A stretch of 64,000 bases of DNA from Bacteroidales bacterium (lineage in GTDB: Bacteria; Bacteroidota; Bacteroidia; Bacteroidales; GCA-2748055): assembly GCA_020636775.1 (NCBI GenBank), contig JACJXF010000002.1, positions 1-64,000 of the forward strand. The letters are read 5' to 3'. Under the pieces are notes generated by a model. It had not been told where the DNA came from. It worked only from the letters and a program-made list of their open reading frames with translations, and did no database searches. The position numbers and the translations under genes were made by a program. This document shows positions 9,551 to 18,549 of this stretch, in pieces; position 1 is the stretch's first letter; every line of letters begins with the position of its first letter.

Positions 9551-10587
9551 TTAGCTTGATTTTTGTTTTTTCTAAGCTGTTTTTCCCATTTCCAGGCAGA
9601 AAGCAGCGTTTCCTCGAGACCTGTCCCGGCCTTCCATCCCAGCTCAGTATTTGCCAGCTGAGTATCGGCATAAACTTTCTCCACATCGCCCTCTCTGCGA
9701 CCGACAATTTTATATTTCAGCTTTTCGCCGCTGGCTTTTTCAAAGGCTTTAATCACCTCAAGCACAGAAAAACCATTGCCTGTACCCAGGTTAAATGTCT
9801 CGAGCTTTTTCCTGTTTTTATTTTCAAGCAGTCGCTTAATGGCTGTTACATGTGCCTTTGAAAGGTCGACAACATTTATATAATCGCGGATGGCCGAACC
9901 GTCGGGTGTATTGTAATCAACTCCGAAAACCTTAAGTTCCTCTCTCAGACCAATGGCAGTTTGAGTAATAAAAGGTACAAGGTTATTAGGAATACCAAGG
10001 GGCAATTCACCAATGAGCGCTGAGGGATGGGCCCCGATGGGATTAAAATATCGCAGGGAGATTATTTTGAGATTATCATTTGCAGCAGAAGTATCTCTTA
10101 ATATTTCTTCACAAACCTGCTTGGTATTTCCATAGGGTGAACTGGCCGGTTTGATTGCTGATGATTCTGTTACAGGGAGGGTGTCGGGTTCGCCGTAAAC
10201 CGTACAGGATGAGCTAAATACAAGATTTTGAATCCCTTTTTCCTCCATATTTTTCAAAAGGAGCATGAGGGAGTTAAGATTATTGTAATAATATTTCAGG
10301 GGGATGGAAACGGATTCGCCTACAGCCTTATAGGCTGCGAAATGTATAATGGCGGAAATTCCGGGATATTTTTCAAAGAGTTTTTGGGTCTGGATTGCAT
10401 CCGACAAATCCGTTTTTTCAAATAAGGGCCTGGTTCCGGTAATTTTTTCTATGCCATCCAGAACTGAAATATCTGAGTTTGAAAGATTGTCGGCAATAAG
10501 GACTTCAAAGCCTTCATTGATGAGCTCAACAGAAGTATGTGAGCCAATATATCCGGTACCACCGGTAACAAGAATCATTTTTTTCAT
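9547..10587 (-). CDS. galE: UDP-glucose 4-epimerase
   Basis: A 346-residue SDR epimerase interconverting UDP-glucose and UDP-galactose, or the N-acetylated forms in dual-specificity enzymes. It has the NAD-binding GGTGYIGS motif (9-16), the catalytic SSS segment near residue 126, and Tyr152/Lys156 (YGNTK). The length suits GalE. It lies between the nucleotide-sugar dehydrogenase (19 bp upstream) and rfbB (4 bp overlap), so it probably supplies a hexose donor for surface polysaccharide rather than galactose catabolism. Confidence 0.94.
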   Translation of the reverse strand: MKKMILVTGGTGYIGSHTSVELINEGFEVLIADNLSNSDISVLDGIEKITGTRPLFEKTDLSDAIQTQKLFEKYPGISAIIHFAAYKAVGESVSIPLKYYYNNLNSLMLLLKNMEEKGIQNLVFSSSCTVYGEPDTLPVTESSAIKPASSPYGNTKQVCEEILRDTSAANDNLKIISLRYFNPIGAHPSALIGELPLGIPNNLVPFITQTAIGLREELKVFGVDYNTPDGSAIRDYINVVDLSKAHVTAIKRLLENKNRKKLETFNLGTGNGFSVLEVIKAFEKASGEKLKYKIVGRREGDVEKVYADTQLANTELGWKAGTGLEETLLSAWKWEKQLRKNKNQAK

Positions 10588-10606
10588 TTCTTTCTGCTTA
10601 CAATAA

Positions 10607-11896
10607 TTAAAGACTCCAGTATACCAGATGTTTTATTTTATCCCTGTAAATACCCTTGAGGTCAGCTATAATGGCGGGCTCATGAACGATTCCCCTGAAA
10701 TATTTTTCATCCTTAGTCAGGAACTCATCATGGCTTACGGCAGCTACAATGGCATCATAACGGGGATTAACCGTGGACGAGAGTTCAAGTCCATATTCTT
10801 CCTTAACCTCATCGGGTGAAGCATGTGGGTCGATAACATCAACCTGAAGTCCGAAACCCTTCAGCTCCTTTATAACATCCACAACCTTGGAATTTCTGAT
10901 ATCACTTACATTTTCCTTAAAAGTAATTCCCATAACCAGTACACGCGAATGTTTCAGTTCTTTTCCCACGGAAACAAGTTTCTGAACAATTTCACGGGCA
11001 ACGTGCTCTCCCATACCGTCATTTATGGAACGGCCGGCATTGATGATCTGGGCATGGTGACCGTAACGGGCCGATTTATAAGTAAGATAATAGGGGTCAA
11101 CACCAATACAGTGACCTCCCACCAGTCCGGGATAAAATTTAAGGAAATTCCATTTGGTGCCGGCAGCCTCCAGTACTTCATAGGTATTGATACCCATTTT
11201 GGTGAAAATCATGGACAGCTCATTCATGAAGGCAATATTGATGTCTCTCTGGGTATTTTCAATAATTTTTGCCGCCTCTGCCACTTTAATGGAGCTTGCC
11301 CTGTGAACTCCGGCGGTAATGATCAGTTCGTAGGTTTTGGCAATTTCTTCGGCCGACTCGGCATCGCAACCCGAAGTGACTTTCATGATTTTTGTCAGAG
11401 TATGATTTTTGTCCCCAGGGTTTATGCGTTCCGGCGAAAATCCAACCTTAAAATCCTTCATATAGCTCAGTCCCGATTCCTTTTCGAGAATAGGGATACA
11501 GTCTTCCTCCGTGCAACCGGGATAAACAGTCGATTCATACACTACATAGTCACCTTTCTTCAGGGCCTTTCCAACTGTGGCAGTTGCGCTTAGAAGAGGA
11601 AAGAGATCAGGTTTTTTATGTTCATCGATGGGTGTGGGAACAGCAACAACAAAAAAATTAGCATCGTGCAGCTCGTCCTTATTAGCCGTAAAATGTATGT
11701 TACAGTTTTCAAAATCTTCGGATTGAAGCTCGTTACTTGGGTCAATCTTTCTTTTCATCAGGTCAATGCGGGATGGTTTAATATCAAAACCAATAACCTG
11801 AATTTTCCTTGCAAATTCAAGAGCAATCGGGAGACCTACATATCCCAGTCCGATTACTGCAAGTTTATTTTTTCCTTCTATTAATTCGGTATACAT
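10607..11896 (-). CDS. UDP-N-acetylhexosamine 6-dehydrogenase (WbpO/TviB-type)
   Basis: An NAD-dependent nucleotide-sugar dehydrogenase of 429 residues that oxidises C6 of a UDP-N-acetylhexosamine to the uronic acid. It shows the N-terminal GLGYVG dinucleotide-binding motif (16-21) and the catalytic segment GGHCIGVDPYY with nucleophile Cys263. The N-terminal sequence looks most like WbpO/TviB (UDP-GalNAc or UDP-GlcNAc dehydrogenase) rather than UDP-glucose dehydrogenase. In this operon it could supply UDP-GlcNAc-uronate to the WbpB/E/D-type enzymes encoded upstream. Substrate preference between GlcNAc and GalNAc is not decided by the sequence I can read. Confidence 0.88.
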   Translation of the reverse strand: MYTELIEGKNKLAVIGLGYVGLPIALEFARKIQVIGFDIKPSRIDLMKRKIDPSNELQSEDFENCNIHFTANKDELHDANFFVVAVPTPIDEHKKPDLFPLLSATATVGKALKKGDYVVYESTVYPGCTEEDCIPILEKESGLSYMKDFKVGFSPERINPGDKNHTLTKIMKVTSGCDAESAEEIAKTYELIITAGVHRASSIKVAEAAKIIENTQRDINIAFMNELSMIFTKMGINTYEVLEAAGTKWNFLKFYPGLVGGHCIGVDPYYLTYKSARYGHHAQIINAGRSINDGMGEHVAREIVQKLVSVGKELKHSRVLVMGITFKENVSDIRNSKVVDVIKELKGFGLQVDVIDPHASPDEVKEEYGLELSSTVNPRYDAIVAAVSHDEFLTKDEKYFRGIVHEPAIIADLKGIYRDKIKHLVYWSL

Positions 11897-11899
11897 TCT

Positions 11900-12856
11900 T
11901 TAGAGTTTTAAAGCTTTTGCCATGGGGTGAACTTCACCTTTTAGTCCTGTTGCTGTTGCGTTACGGATATTGTAAACGGTTTCAATGGATGTCCGGGCAT
12001 CCTCAAGCCCATAACCTTTTCCGGCGAGAATCGCCTGATATGTCTGAGTATGTAAATCCGTAAAACCACCGCTGAACTCAAGTTCATCGCCATCAACCGT
12101 TATCGAACGAAATGTGCGTTGTCCTTTTTCCTGATATTCTTTTGGTACATCATTGTAATCGATGCTCATGAACCAGCGTACCCTTGCTTTTTCCAGTTCA
12201 AGGTAACCGGCAGCTTTATCCTTCTGCAGAAGCTGAACGGTGTTGGTTTTAACTCCCCCGAAAATCCAGGTAAGCATGTCGAAAAAGTGAACACCTATGT
12301 TGGTTGCTATTCCTCCTGACTTCTGAATATCTCCTTTCCATGAGAAATGGTACCAGTTTCCGCGGCTGGTAATATAGGATAGATCGATTTCATGTATTTT
12401 ATCTGCCGGGCTTTCCTCGATACGTTTCTTCAGAGCCAAAATTGAAGGGTGAAGGCGAAGTTGCAGGATATTGTAAACCCTGCGGCCGGTTTCCTTTTCA
12501 AAATTCTGAAGGGCATCAATATTCCAGGGATTCAGAACCATGGGTTTCTCGCAAATAGCATCCGCATCATTCCTGAGGGCGAAACGAATATGGGAATCGT
12601 GGAGATAATTGGGCGAGCATATGCTTACATAATCCACTTTCTTGCCGCACCTTTTAAGTTTATCAATATGCCGGTCGAAGCGCTCAAATTCAACGAAAAA
12701 ATCAGCGTCGGGAAAATAACTGTCAATAAAGCCAACACTGTCGAAATTATCCAGCGCTGCAAGAAGAACATTATTTGTTTCTTTTATGGCTTTGAGATGG
12801 CGAACTGCTATATATCCTGCAACGCCAATTATCGCAAAGTTTTTTTTGGTTTCCAA
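11900..12856 (-). CDS. Gfo/Idh/MocA oxidoreductase, WbpB/WlbA-like
   Basis: A 318-residue NAD-dependent oxidoreductase of the Gfo/Idh/MocA family, with an N-terminal Rossmann motif (IIGVAGYIA, 9-17) and the family-defining EKP signature at Glu103-Lys104-Pro105. Together with the adjacent acetyltransferase and aminotransferase it matches the WbpB step: oxidation of C3 of UDP-GlcNAc-uronate to the 3-keto sugar. The start is TTG (12854-12856); no in-frame ATG is close enough to preserve the Rossmann strand. It is 3 bp from the dehydrogenase gene. Confidence 0.87.
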   Translation of the reverse strand: METKKNFAIIGVAGYIAVRHLKAIKETNNVLLAALDNFDSVGFIDSYFPDADFFVEFERFDRHIDKLKRCGKKVDYVSICSPNYLHDSHIRFALRNDADAICEKPMVLNPWNIDALQNFEKETGRRVYNILQLRLHPSILALKKRIEESPADKIHEIDLSYITSRGNWYHFSWKGDIQKSGGIATNIGVHFFDMLTWIFGGVKTNTVQLLQKDKAAGYLELEKARVRWFMSIDYNDVPKEYQEKGQRTFRSITVDGDELEFSGGFTDLHTQTYQAILAGKGYGLEDARTSIETVYNIRNATATGLKGEVHPMAKALKL

Positions 12857-12865
12857 TGCTTTGAT

Positions 12866-13453
12866 TTATTTGGGTAATTTTTTAACAATCATATTATCGA
12901 GTAAATATTTTTCCTTGCTTTCCGGGCAAATGGCAATTCCTTCTCCATCGAAATTCAGACGATGGCCATATTCGCTCATCCACCCAACGTGGCGGGCCGG
13001 ATTACCGATGGTAAGCGAGTGGTCGGGAACATCCCGGGTTACAACGGCTCCTGCACCAATAAAAGCATAACGGCCAATGGTGTTTCCACAGATAATGGTT
13101 GCATTTGCACCTATGCTGGCACCTTCCTTTACCAGGGTTTCCTCGTAGCGGTCTTTCCGAACAACCGAACTTCTTGGATTGCTTACATTTGTAAACACCA
13201 TTGATGGACCCAGAAACACATTATCCTCGCAGATAACCCCGGTATAAATGGAAACGTTGTTCTGTACCTTAACATTGTTTCCAAGTTTTACACCGGGAGA
13301 TACCACTACATTCTGACCTATATTGCAATTTTCTCCAATGGAACAATCTGTCATGATGTGGCAGAAATGCCAGATTTTCGTTCCCTTTCCAATCCGGCAT
13401 CCTTCATCGATATAGGATGATTCGTGTACAAAATAATCAACGGGTTTATTCAT
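12866..13453 (-). CDS. Left-handed beta-helix N-acetyltransferase, WbpD-like
   Basis: A 195-residue acyltransferase made of hexapeptide repeats (patterns such as IGENCNIGQNVVVSPG and LGNNVKVQNNVSIYTG), forming a left-handed beta helix of the LpxA/WbpD type. WbpD acetylates the 3-amino group of UDP-2-acetamido-3-amino-2,3-dideoxyglucuronate with acetyl-CoA, the last step before optional C2 epimerisation. Its place between a WbpB-like and a WbpE-like gene supports this role. A close alternative is a QdtC/FdtC-type acetyltransferase acting on a dTDP-3-amino sugar, but no matching isomerase is present. Confidence 0.87.
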   Translation of the reverse strand: MNKPVDYFVHESSYIDEGCRIGKGTKIWHFCHIMTDCSIGENCNIGQNVVVSPGVKLGNNVKVQNNVSIYTGVICEDNVFLGPSMVFTNVSNPRSSVVRKDRYEETLVKEGASIGANATIICGNTIGRYAFIGAGAVVTRDVPDHSLTIGNPARHVGWMSEYGHRLNFDGEGIAICPESKEKYLLDNMIVKKLPK

Positions 13454-13494
13454 TTCTTCTCTGTTACTATCTTAAGGGAGATATTTCCAGACTG

Positions 13495-14622
13495 CTAATT
13501 TACAAATTCAATTATTCTTTCTGTGATAAAATGCTGCTGTTCTTCATCAAGCTCGGTATGCATGGGAAGGGAAAGCACCTCCCCGCAGGCTTTTTCAGCC
13601 ACAGGGAAATCACCTTTTTTATAAGCCAGGTCTGCATAAGCTTTTTGAAGGTGAAGAGGGAGGGGATAATAAATCATGCAGGGAACCGATGCTTTTTCAA
13701 GCGCGGTTTTCAAGGCATCTCTCTGTCCCTGCTTAACCCTGAGAGTATATTGATGAAAGATATGATCGCTGTATTTCATGCGCACAGGAATGGAAATATT
13801 ATGCAATCCCATGAGGGCATTATCATAAAAATCTGCTGCAGTCCTTCGGGCCGTGTTAAACTCATCGAGATATTTTAATTTAACGCTGAGTATGGCCGCC
13901 TGAAGTGTGTCAAGCCTGGAATTTACCCCCACATAATCGTAGTGATATCTCTTAATCATTCCGTGGTTCACCACTGCAGATAATTTTTCGGCTATCGCAA
14001 GGTCATTGGTAAAAAGTGCACCGCCATCCCCAAATGCTCCAAGGTTTTTGGATGGGAAGAAAGAGGTGCAGCCTATGGTTCCCATGGTTCCTGATTTCCT
14101 GCGATGAGAATCGGCAAATATATAGTCTGCCCCAAGGCTCTGTGCGGCATCTTCAATCACATATAGGCCATGCTTTTTGGCAAGACTTAGAATCTTTTCC
14201 ATATTGGAACACTGACCAAAAAGATGGACGGGCACAATGGCTTTTGTTTTTGGGGTAATGGCCGATTCCAGTTTTTCTGTATCCATATTGAACGACCCGG
14301 CCTCAATATCAACAAAGACGGGTTTCAGTCCCAATAATTTCACAACCTCCACGGTTGCAACGAAAGTAAATGGAGTGGTAATAATTTCATCACCCGGTTT
14401 CAGCTCAAGTGCCATAAGAGCTATCTGCAGGGCATCAGTTCCATTGGCACATGAAATAACCCTGGCTGCACCAAGATAATTGCTGAGAGCATTTTCAAAA
14501 GATTTCACCTCTGGGCCCTTAATGAATGCGGTGGTTTCAATCACATTTTGAAGAGCCTTGTCAATTTCTTCTTTTATCCTGCTGTATTGGCCGTAAAGAT
14601 CGACCATCTTTATTTCCTTCAT
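13495..14622 (-). CDS. DegT/DnrJ/EryC1 sugar aminotransferase, WbpE-like
   Basis: A PLP-dependent sugar aminotransferase of 375 residues. The internal aldimine lysine is Lys192 in FFPSKNLG, preceded by the cofactor-binding EDAAQ segment (157-161) and followed by GDGGALFTND. In the WbpA-B-E-D pathway this enzyme transaminates the 3-keto sugar with glutamate, regenerating 2-oxoglutarate that WbpB needs for cofactor recycling. It is the first gene of the six-gene minus-strand operon; a TACCTTTG promoter box lies 25 bp upstream. Confidence 0.9.
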   Translation of the reverse strand: MKEIKMVDLYGQYSRIKEEIDKALQNVIETTAFIKGPEVKSFENALSNYLGAARVISCANGTDALQIALMALELKPGDEIITTPFTFVATVEVVKLLGLKPVFVDIEAGSFNMDTEKLESAITPKTKAIVPVHLFGQCSNMEKILSLAKKHGLYVIEDAAQSLGADYIFADSHRRKSGTMGTIGCTSFFPSKNLGAFGDGGALFTNDLAIAEKLSAVVNHGMIKRYHYDYVGVNSRLDTLQAAILSVKLKYLDEFNTARRTAADFYDNALMGLHNISIPVRMKYSDHIFHQYTLRVKQGQRDALKTALEKASVPCMIYYPLPLHLQKAYADLAYKKGDFPVAEKACGEVLSLPMHTELDEEQQHFITERIIEFVN

Positions 14623-14646
14623 TCACAGTTTGGTTTTGGAGGAACA

Positions 14647-14654
14647 CAAAGGTA
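14647..14654 (-). promoter_or_regulatory. -7 box TACCTTTG for the polysaccharide operon
   Basis: Read on the minus strand this is TACCTTTG, a match to TAnnTTTG, 25 bp upstream of the aminotransferase ATG. It lies back to back with a plus-strand box at 14701, so the 143-bp region seems to hold two divergent promoters. Confidence 0.5.
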
Positions 14655-14700
14655 ATTAATAACAATCACATGAAATAATTCAATTTGGCAAAATCGTTAG

Positions 14701-14708
14701 TAACTTTG
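14701..14708 (+). promoter_or_regulatory. -7 box TAACTTTG for the HU-SPOR gene
   Basis: TAACTTTG matches the TAnnTTTG consensus and stands 40-58 bp before the two candidate TTG starts of the HU-SPOR gene. A TTTG at 14684 is too close (13 bp) to be a standard -33 element. Confidence 0.5.
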
Positions 14709-14747
14709 TCCTTTTCATAAAGAGGGTGAAGGCCTTTTTTTATAAAT

Positions 14748-15884
14748 TTGTTAAAAATTTCGAAATTGGCTCTGATAGAATACATTAAGGATCAATTGCT
14801 TTTCAATGAAAGCCTGACGCTTCCAGGACTGGGTTCATTTGAAATCCGAAAAAAATCGTCCAGGATTAAGGGGAATAAAATTTCTCCTCCATCTGCGACG
14901 GTGTTTTTCAACCAGGAAAACAGTCTGGACGACGGAAAGCTTGCAAAGGCACTCGCCAATGCGGAAGAGATATCACAGGATGAGGCCGCTCAGAAAGTAC
15001 TTGAATTTATCGATGAGATTCTTTTTGCACTGAATAAAGGTGAAAAGTTCCCTCTTGAAGGTTTTGGAACCCTGTTCAGGGATGAGGAAAATGTTTTAAG
15101 GTTTGAGAAGGATCCATCTTTTAATGTGGGTGTTGAATCTTTCGGACTCGAATCCTTTGAAATTGATCCTATTGAAGAGTCGACGGAGGATATCGCCCCT
15201 GTTGAAGAATTTACAAAAAAGGAAGAGCTTCATGCTTCTGCTGAGGTGAAGGAAGAAAAACCGAGTAAGATTAAGCATGAGTCAGGTGCAATAATACCTC
15301 CTCCGCAAATTGATCCCCCCTCACCAAAAGAGCTTAAAAGTTCGCGTAGTTTATTCTGGATACTAACCGGTGCTATAATTGTCATTTTGATATCTTTTGT
15401 TCTGGTAAAGATGACTACCAACCTCCTCGACGGACCTGGTATGTCCATCTTCAGCCACGGACAGGATGATAAAACCGGCCTGTTTCCGGAAGATGAGAAC
15501 TGGGATCTGGAATCGAGTCTGAACAGTGATCTGGGGGATGCGATCGACTCAATGACCATGCAGGAAAATGCCCTGTCAATAAAGGAAACAAAGGCTCCTG
15601 AAGAAAAAATTGTGGTACTTGAGCCTAAGACAGTTAATCCTTCCGAATATAAAGAATTTCACATCATTGCAGGCAGTTTCAAGGACAAGGTGAACGCTGG
15701 AATCCTTCAACAGGAACTTACTGAGAAAGGTTATCCTGCTGTTGTAATTCAGCAGGGAGATAAACTCTACAGGGTAAGCGCCATGTCGTTCAGTGATAAA
15801 AATGCAGGATTGCAGGAACTTCAAAAGTTTAAGCAAAAAACAAAAAATAACGCCGCCTGGCTGCTAAGTCTGAAAAATGAGTGA
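14748..15884 (+). CDS. HU-like (CCDC81-type) DNA-binding, single-TM, SPOR-domain protein
   Basis: A 378-residue protein with three parts. Residues 1-120 look like two tandem HU-like domains of the bacterial CCDC81 type: LLFNESLTLPGLGSFEI and, again, LFALNKGEKFPLEGFGTLF. An acidic, Pro-rich linker leads to one membrane helix (about 202-221), and a C-terminal SPOR domain (about 300-378, beginning FHIIAGSF) follows. This implies a cytoplasmic DNA-binding-like end and a periplasmic end able to bind denuded peptidoglycan. Only TTG codons are available as starts: 14748, or 14766, which would begin MALIEYI and fits the domain equally well. The next gene overlaps by 8 bp. Confidence 0.82.
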   Translation: MLKISKLALIEYIKDQLLFNESLTLPGLGSFEIRKKSSRIKGNKISPPSATVFFNQENSLDDGKLAKALANAEEISQDEAAQKVLEFIDEILFALNKGEKFPLEGFGTLFRDEENVLRFEKDPSFNVGVESFGLESFEIDPIEESTEDIAPVEEFTKKEELHASAEVKEEKPSKIKHESGAIIPPPQIDPPSPKELKSSRSLFWILTGAIIVILISFVLVKMTTNLLDGPGMSIFSHGQDDKTGLFPEDENWDLESSLNSDLGDAIDSMTMQENALSIKETKAPEEKIVVLEPKTVNPSEYKEFHIIAGSFKDKVNAGILQQELTEKGYPAVVIQQGDKLYRVSAMSFSDKNAGLQELQKFKQKTKNNAAWLLSLKNE

Positions 15885-16287
15885 GGATACCTTCTTTCAA
15901 AGAACCAAACGAAAAACAATCACTTTTTTTAAGCGTTTATTGTTGATTCTTGTTCTTGCCCTTCTGGCATTTCTTGCCTTTGCCTACTGGGGAACCGTTG
16001 AATCAGGGGTGATAGCCGGAAGGGTTTTAAAAATAAGTGAGAAAGGATTGTTATTTAAAACATACGAAGGGAGGCTAAGCCTGGAATCCTCAAACAGGGC
16101 AGGCAGTCTTTCTGAAACATTTGATTTCTCAGTTGCCGGAAAAGACAGCCTTGTAATTCATACGCTGCAGGAAGCCGCCCTGAATAGTGAGCGCGTGAAC
16201 CTGCACTACAGCAAACACTATATGAAGTTTTTCTGGAGAGGCGAAAGCAAGTATTTTGCTACTCAGGCAGAGTTTAACACAGACTGA
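15877..16287 (+). CDS. Small single-pass membrane protein of unknown function
   Basis: A 136-residue protein with a basic N terminus, one strong membrane helix (about 20-43) and a small extracytoplasmic beta-rich domain starting GVIAGRVLKISEKGLLFKTYEG. Short Bacteroidota proteins of this type are, from memory, often labelled 6-phosphogluconate dehydrogenase in databases; nothing in the sequence (no Rossmann motif, no catalytic Lys/Glu) supports that. It overlaps the HU-SPOR gene by 8 bp, so the two are probably co-translated and may act together at the envelope. It converges on metG with 8 bp between the stops. Confidence 0.75.
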   Translation: MSEDTFFQRTKRKTITFFKRLLLILVLALLAFLAFAYWGTVESGVIAGRVLKISEKGLLFKTYEGRLSLESSNRAGSLSETFDFSVAGKDSLVIHTLQEAALNSERVNLHYSKHYMKFFWRGESKYFATQAEFNTD

Positions 16288-16295
16288 GACAGCAT

Positions 16296-18329
16296 TTATT
16301 TTACCATACTGCCGTTCACAGCCTCGGGCCTTGGTTCAACAAAGAATAGTTTTCCGTCAGCATTTTCCGAAAGAAGTATCATTCCCTGCGATTGTATACC
16401 TTTTATTTCCCTTGGCTCAAGATTAAGGAGGATACATACCTTCTGCCCCACAAGATTTTCAGGTTCAAAAAATTCGGCAATCCCTGAAACCACGGTTCTT
16501 TTATCAATACCTGTATCTACCAGTAATTTCATAAGCTTCTTCGTCTTGGCAACTTTTTCTGCTGAAAGTATGGTAGCAACCCTTATATCCATTTTTCCAA
16601 AATCATCGAAACTGACAGCAGACTTTGATGGCTCACTGACAAGGGCTTTGTTTTCGTTATCCAGTTTATTATTTTTTAGTTTCTGAAGCTGAGCTTCTAT
16701 TACCTCGTCTTCAATTCTTTCAAACAACAACTCAGGCTGGTTGAGTAAATGATTTACTTCCAGCAGGTCCTTTCGTCCCCCGTCAGCCCAGCTGAAATTT
16801 TTAAGATCAATCATCTTTCTGAGTCTGGATGATGTATCCGGAAGAAAGGGGTCGAACAAAATGCTCAGATTGGCAGTAAGCTGAAGTGAAATATTCAGAA
16901 TGGTCCTGACGCGCTCCGGATCTGTTTTAAATATTTTCCAGGGTTCGGTATCCGCAAGGTACTTGTTGCCAAGTCGGGCAAGATCCATTGCCTCCTTAAG
17001 AGCTTCGCGGAAGCGGAAGGTATCAAGGCTCTTTTCAATAGCCTGTTTTGACTTTTCGAACTGTTCCAGGACCTCATGGTCGAAATCAGAAAGCTCTGCC
17101 TGGGCAGGAACCTTTCCCCCGAAATATTTATGAGTGAGAACCATGGTACGGTTAACGAAATTTCCGAAAATGGCAAGCAGTTCATTATTGTTCCTTGCCT
17201 GGAAATCCTTCCATGTAAAGTCATTATCCTTGGTTTCCGGTGCATTGGCACAAAGCACATAACGCAGAACGTCCTGCTTTCCGGGGAATTCATCGAGGTA
17301 CTCGTGCAGCCATACGGCCCAGTTACGGGATGTGGAGAGCTTGTCACCCTCGAGATTCAGAAACTCGTTTGCGGGAACATTCTCAGGAAGAATATAGCTT
17401 CCTTCAGCATTCAACATGGCGGGGAATACAATGCAATGAAAGACGATATTGTCTTTTCCGATAAAATGTATCAGGCGGGTATCCTCACTTTTCCAGTATT
17501 TCTCCCAGTCTGGCGTCAGCTCGCGGGTTGCAGAAATATAGCCTATGGGCGCATCAAACCAGACATACAGAACTTTGCCTTCTGCACCCTTAACCGGAAC
17601 AGGTATTCCCCAATCCAGATCGCGGCTAACCGCACGTGGCTGAAGACCACCGTCGAGCCAGGATTTACACTGTCCGTAAACATTCGGCTTCCAGTGTTTA
17701 TTGTCTTCCAAAATCCATTTTTTGAGAAAAGCCTCATATTTATCCAGGGGAAGAAACCAGTGATTCGTCTCTTTCAGAACCGGAACAGCTCCGGAGATCA
17801 TGGATTGAGGATTGATAAGATCCGTGGCATTTAAGGATGATCCGCAATTTTCACACTGGTCACCGTAGGCGTTCTCGTTTCCGCAACGCGGACAGGTACC
17901 GGTTATGTACCGGTCGGCCAGGAACTGCTCCGCCTCCGGATCATAATATTGTTCGGTTGTCTTTTCTATAAATTCACCTTTATTGTAAAGGGTTTTGAAA
18001 AATTCTGTAGCGGTTTCATAGTGAACCGGGGAGGTGGTGCGGGAATAAATATCAAAACTTATTCCCAGTCTTTCGAACGATTCCTTGTTGAGGGAATGAT
18101 ATTTATCAACCACATCCTGTGGACTTACACCTTCATTTTTAGCCTTTATGGTTATAGGAACCCCGTGCTCATCCGATCCGCAGACAAATATGATATCCAG
18201 GGATTTTCCGCGCAGATAACGGGCAAAAATATCGGCGGGAATATAGACGCCGGCCAGGTGACCAAAATGTATTGGGCCATTGGCATAGGGCAGGGCAGCC
18301 GTAAGGGTGTATCTTTTATACTCTTTCAT
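16296..18329 (-). CDS. metG: Methionine-tRNA ligase
   Basis: MetG charges tRNA-Met. The 677-residue protein has the class I signature HFGH at 21-24, the zinc knuckle CPRCGN..CENCG, the KMSKS equivalent KLSTS, an anticodon-binding helical domain, and a C-terminal tRNA-binding OB-fold domain (last ~110 residues, [12 protein letters not shown] onward) as in dimeric MetG. The frame is open to 18467, but the extra 46 residues would be coded by short tandem repeats, so I place the start at the ATG at 18327-18329 (MKEYKRYT). A TATCTTTG box on this strand at 18360-18367 supports that choice. Confidence 0.97.
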   Translation of the reverse strand: MKEYKRYTLTAALPYANGPIHFGHLAGVYIPADIFARYLRGKSLDIIFVCGSDEHGVPITIKAKNEGVSPQDVVDKYHSLNKESFERLGISFDIYSRTTSPVHYETATEFFKTLYNKGEFIEKTTEQYYDPEAEQFLADRYITGTCPRCGNENAYGDQCENCGSSLNATDLINPQSMISGAVPVLKETNHWFLPLDKYEAFLKKWILEDNKHWKPNVYGQCKSWLDGGLQPRAVSRDLDWGIPVPVKGAEGKVLYVWFDAPIGYISATRELTPDWEKYWKSEDTRLIHFIGKDNIVFHCIVFPAMLNAEGSYILPENVPANEFLNLEGDKLSTSRNWAVWLHEYLDEFPGKQDVLRYVLCANAPETKDNDFTWKDFQARNNNELLAIFGNFVNRTMVLTHKYFGGKVPAQAELSDFDHEVLEQFEKSKQAIEKSLDTFRFREALKEAMDLARLGNKYLADTEPWKIFKTDPERVRTILNISLQLTANLSILFDPFLPDTSSRLRKMIDLKNFSWADGGRKDLLEVNHLLNQPELLFERIEDEVIEAQLQKLKNNKLDNENKALVSEPSKSAVSFDDFGKMDIRVATILSAEKVAKTKKLMKLLVDTGIDKRTVVSGIAEFFEPENLVGQKVCILLNLEPREIKGIQSQGMILLSENADGKLFFVEPRPEAVNGSMVK

Positions 18330-18359
18330 GAAGGTGTTGATGATTCTTAAAATAAACCG

Positions 18360-18367
18360 CAAAGATA
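18360..18367 (-). promoter_or_regulatory. -7 box TATCTTTG for metG
   Basis: Read on the minus strand the sequence is TATCTTTG, 30 bp upstream of the chosen metG ATG. Transcription starting just downstream would exclude the longer reading frame into the tandem repeats. Confidence 0.5.
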
Positions 18368-18421
18368 ATAAAAATGGATATGGGATGGAGGAATATGTTG
18401 GAATTTGGAAAAGCAGGTGAC

Positions 18422-18457
18422 GGTCGTTACGATCGTTACGGACGTAACGTTCGTTAC
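18422..18457. repeat. Tandem array, 4 x 9 bp (GRTCGTTAC-like)
   Basis: Four adjacent 9-mers: GGTCGTTAC, GATCGTTAC, GGACGTAAC, GTTCGTTAC. Units one, two and four share TCGTTAC; unit three carries the complementary GTAAC, so the array also has inverted-repeat character. It lies in the metG-ldcA intergenic region and is not coding. Confidence 0.85.
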
Positions 18458-18493
18458 CTGCTTTCAAATATTTCCCAAATTTTTCCTAATTTG

Positions 18494-18549
18494 CACCCTC
18501 ATGAACGCACCCTCATGAACGCACTCCCTTGAACACACACCCATGAACA
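18494..18549. repeat. Tandem array, 4 x 14 bp, overlapping the ldcA start
   Basis: Four head-to-tail 14-mers starting at 18494, 18508, 18522 and 18536. The first two are identical (CACCCTCATGAACG); the others are CACTCCCTTGAACA and CACACCCATGAACA. Three copies contain an ATG and one a TTG. The ldcA start codon at 18543 is the ATG of the fourth copy; the ATG in copy one is in the same frame but meets TGA after five codons. Confidence 0.9.

Noticed and set aside
10823..11593. 256-codon plus-strand open frame opposite the nucleotide-sugar dehydrogenase
   Set aside because: It is antisense to a gene with clear catalytic motifs and shows no family features.
15877..16287. 6-phosphogluconate dehydrogenase
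   Set aside because: At 136 residues with one membrane helix and no Rossmann motif, the protein cannot be this enzyme.
17076..17834. 252-codon plus-strand open frame opposite metG
   Set aside because: It is wholly antisense to metG, shows no recognisable domain, and is explained by codon bias of the true gene.
18330..18467. 46-residue N-terminal extension of MetG
   Set aside because: It would be encoded by the 9-bp tandem array and AT-rich spacer, precedes the family start MKEYKRYT, and lies upstream of a TATCTTTG promoter box.
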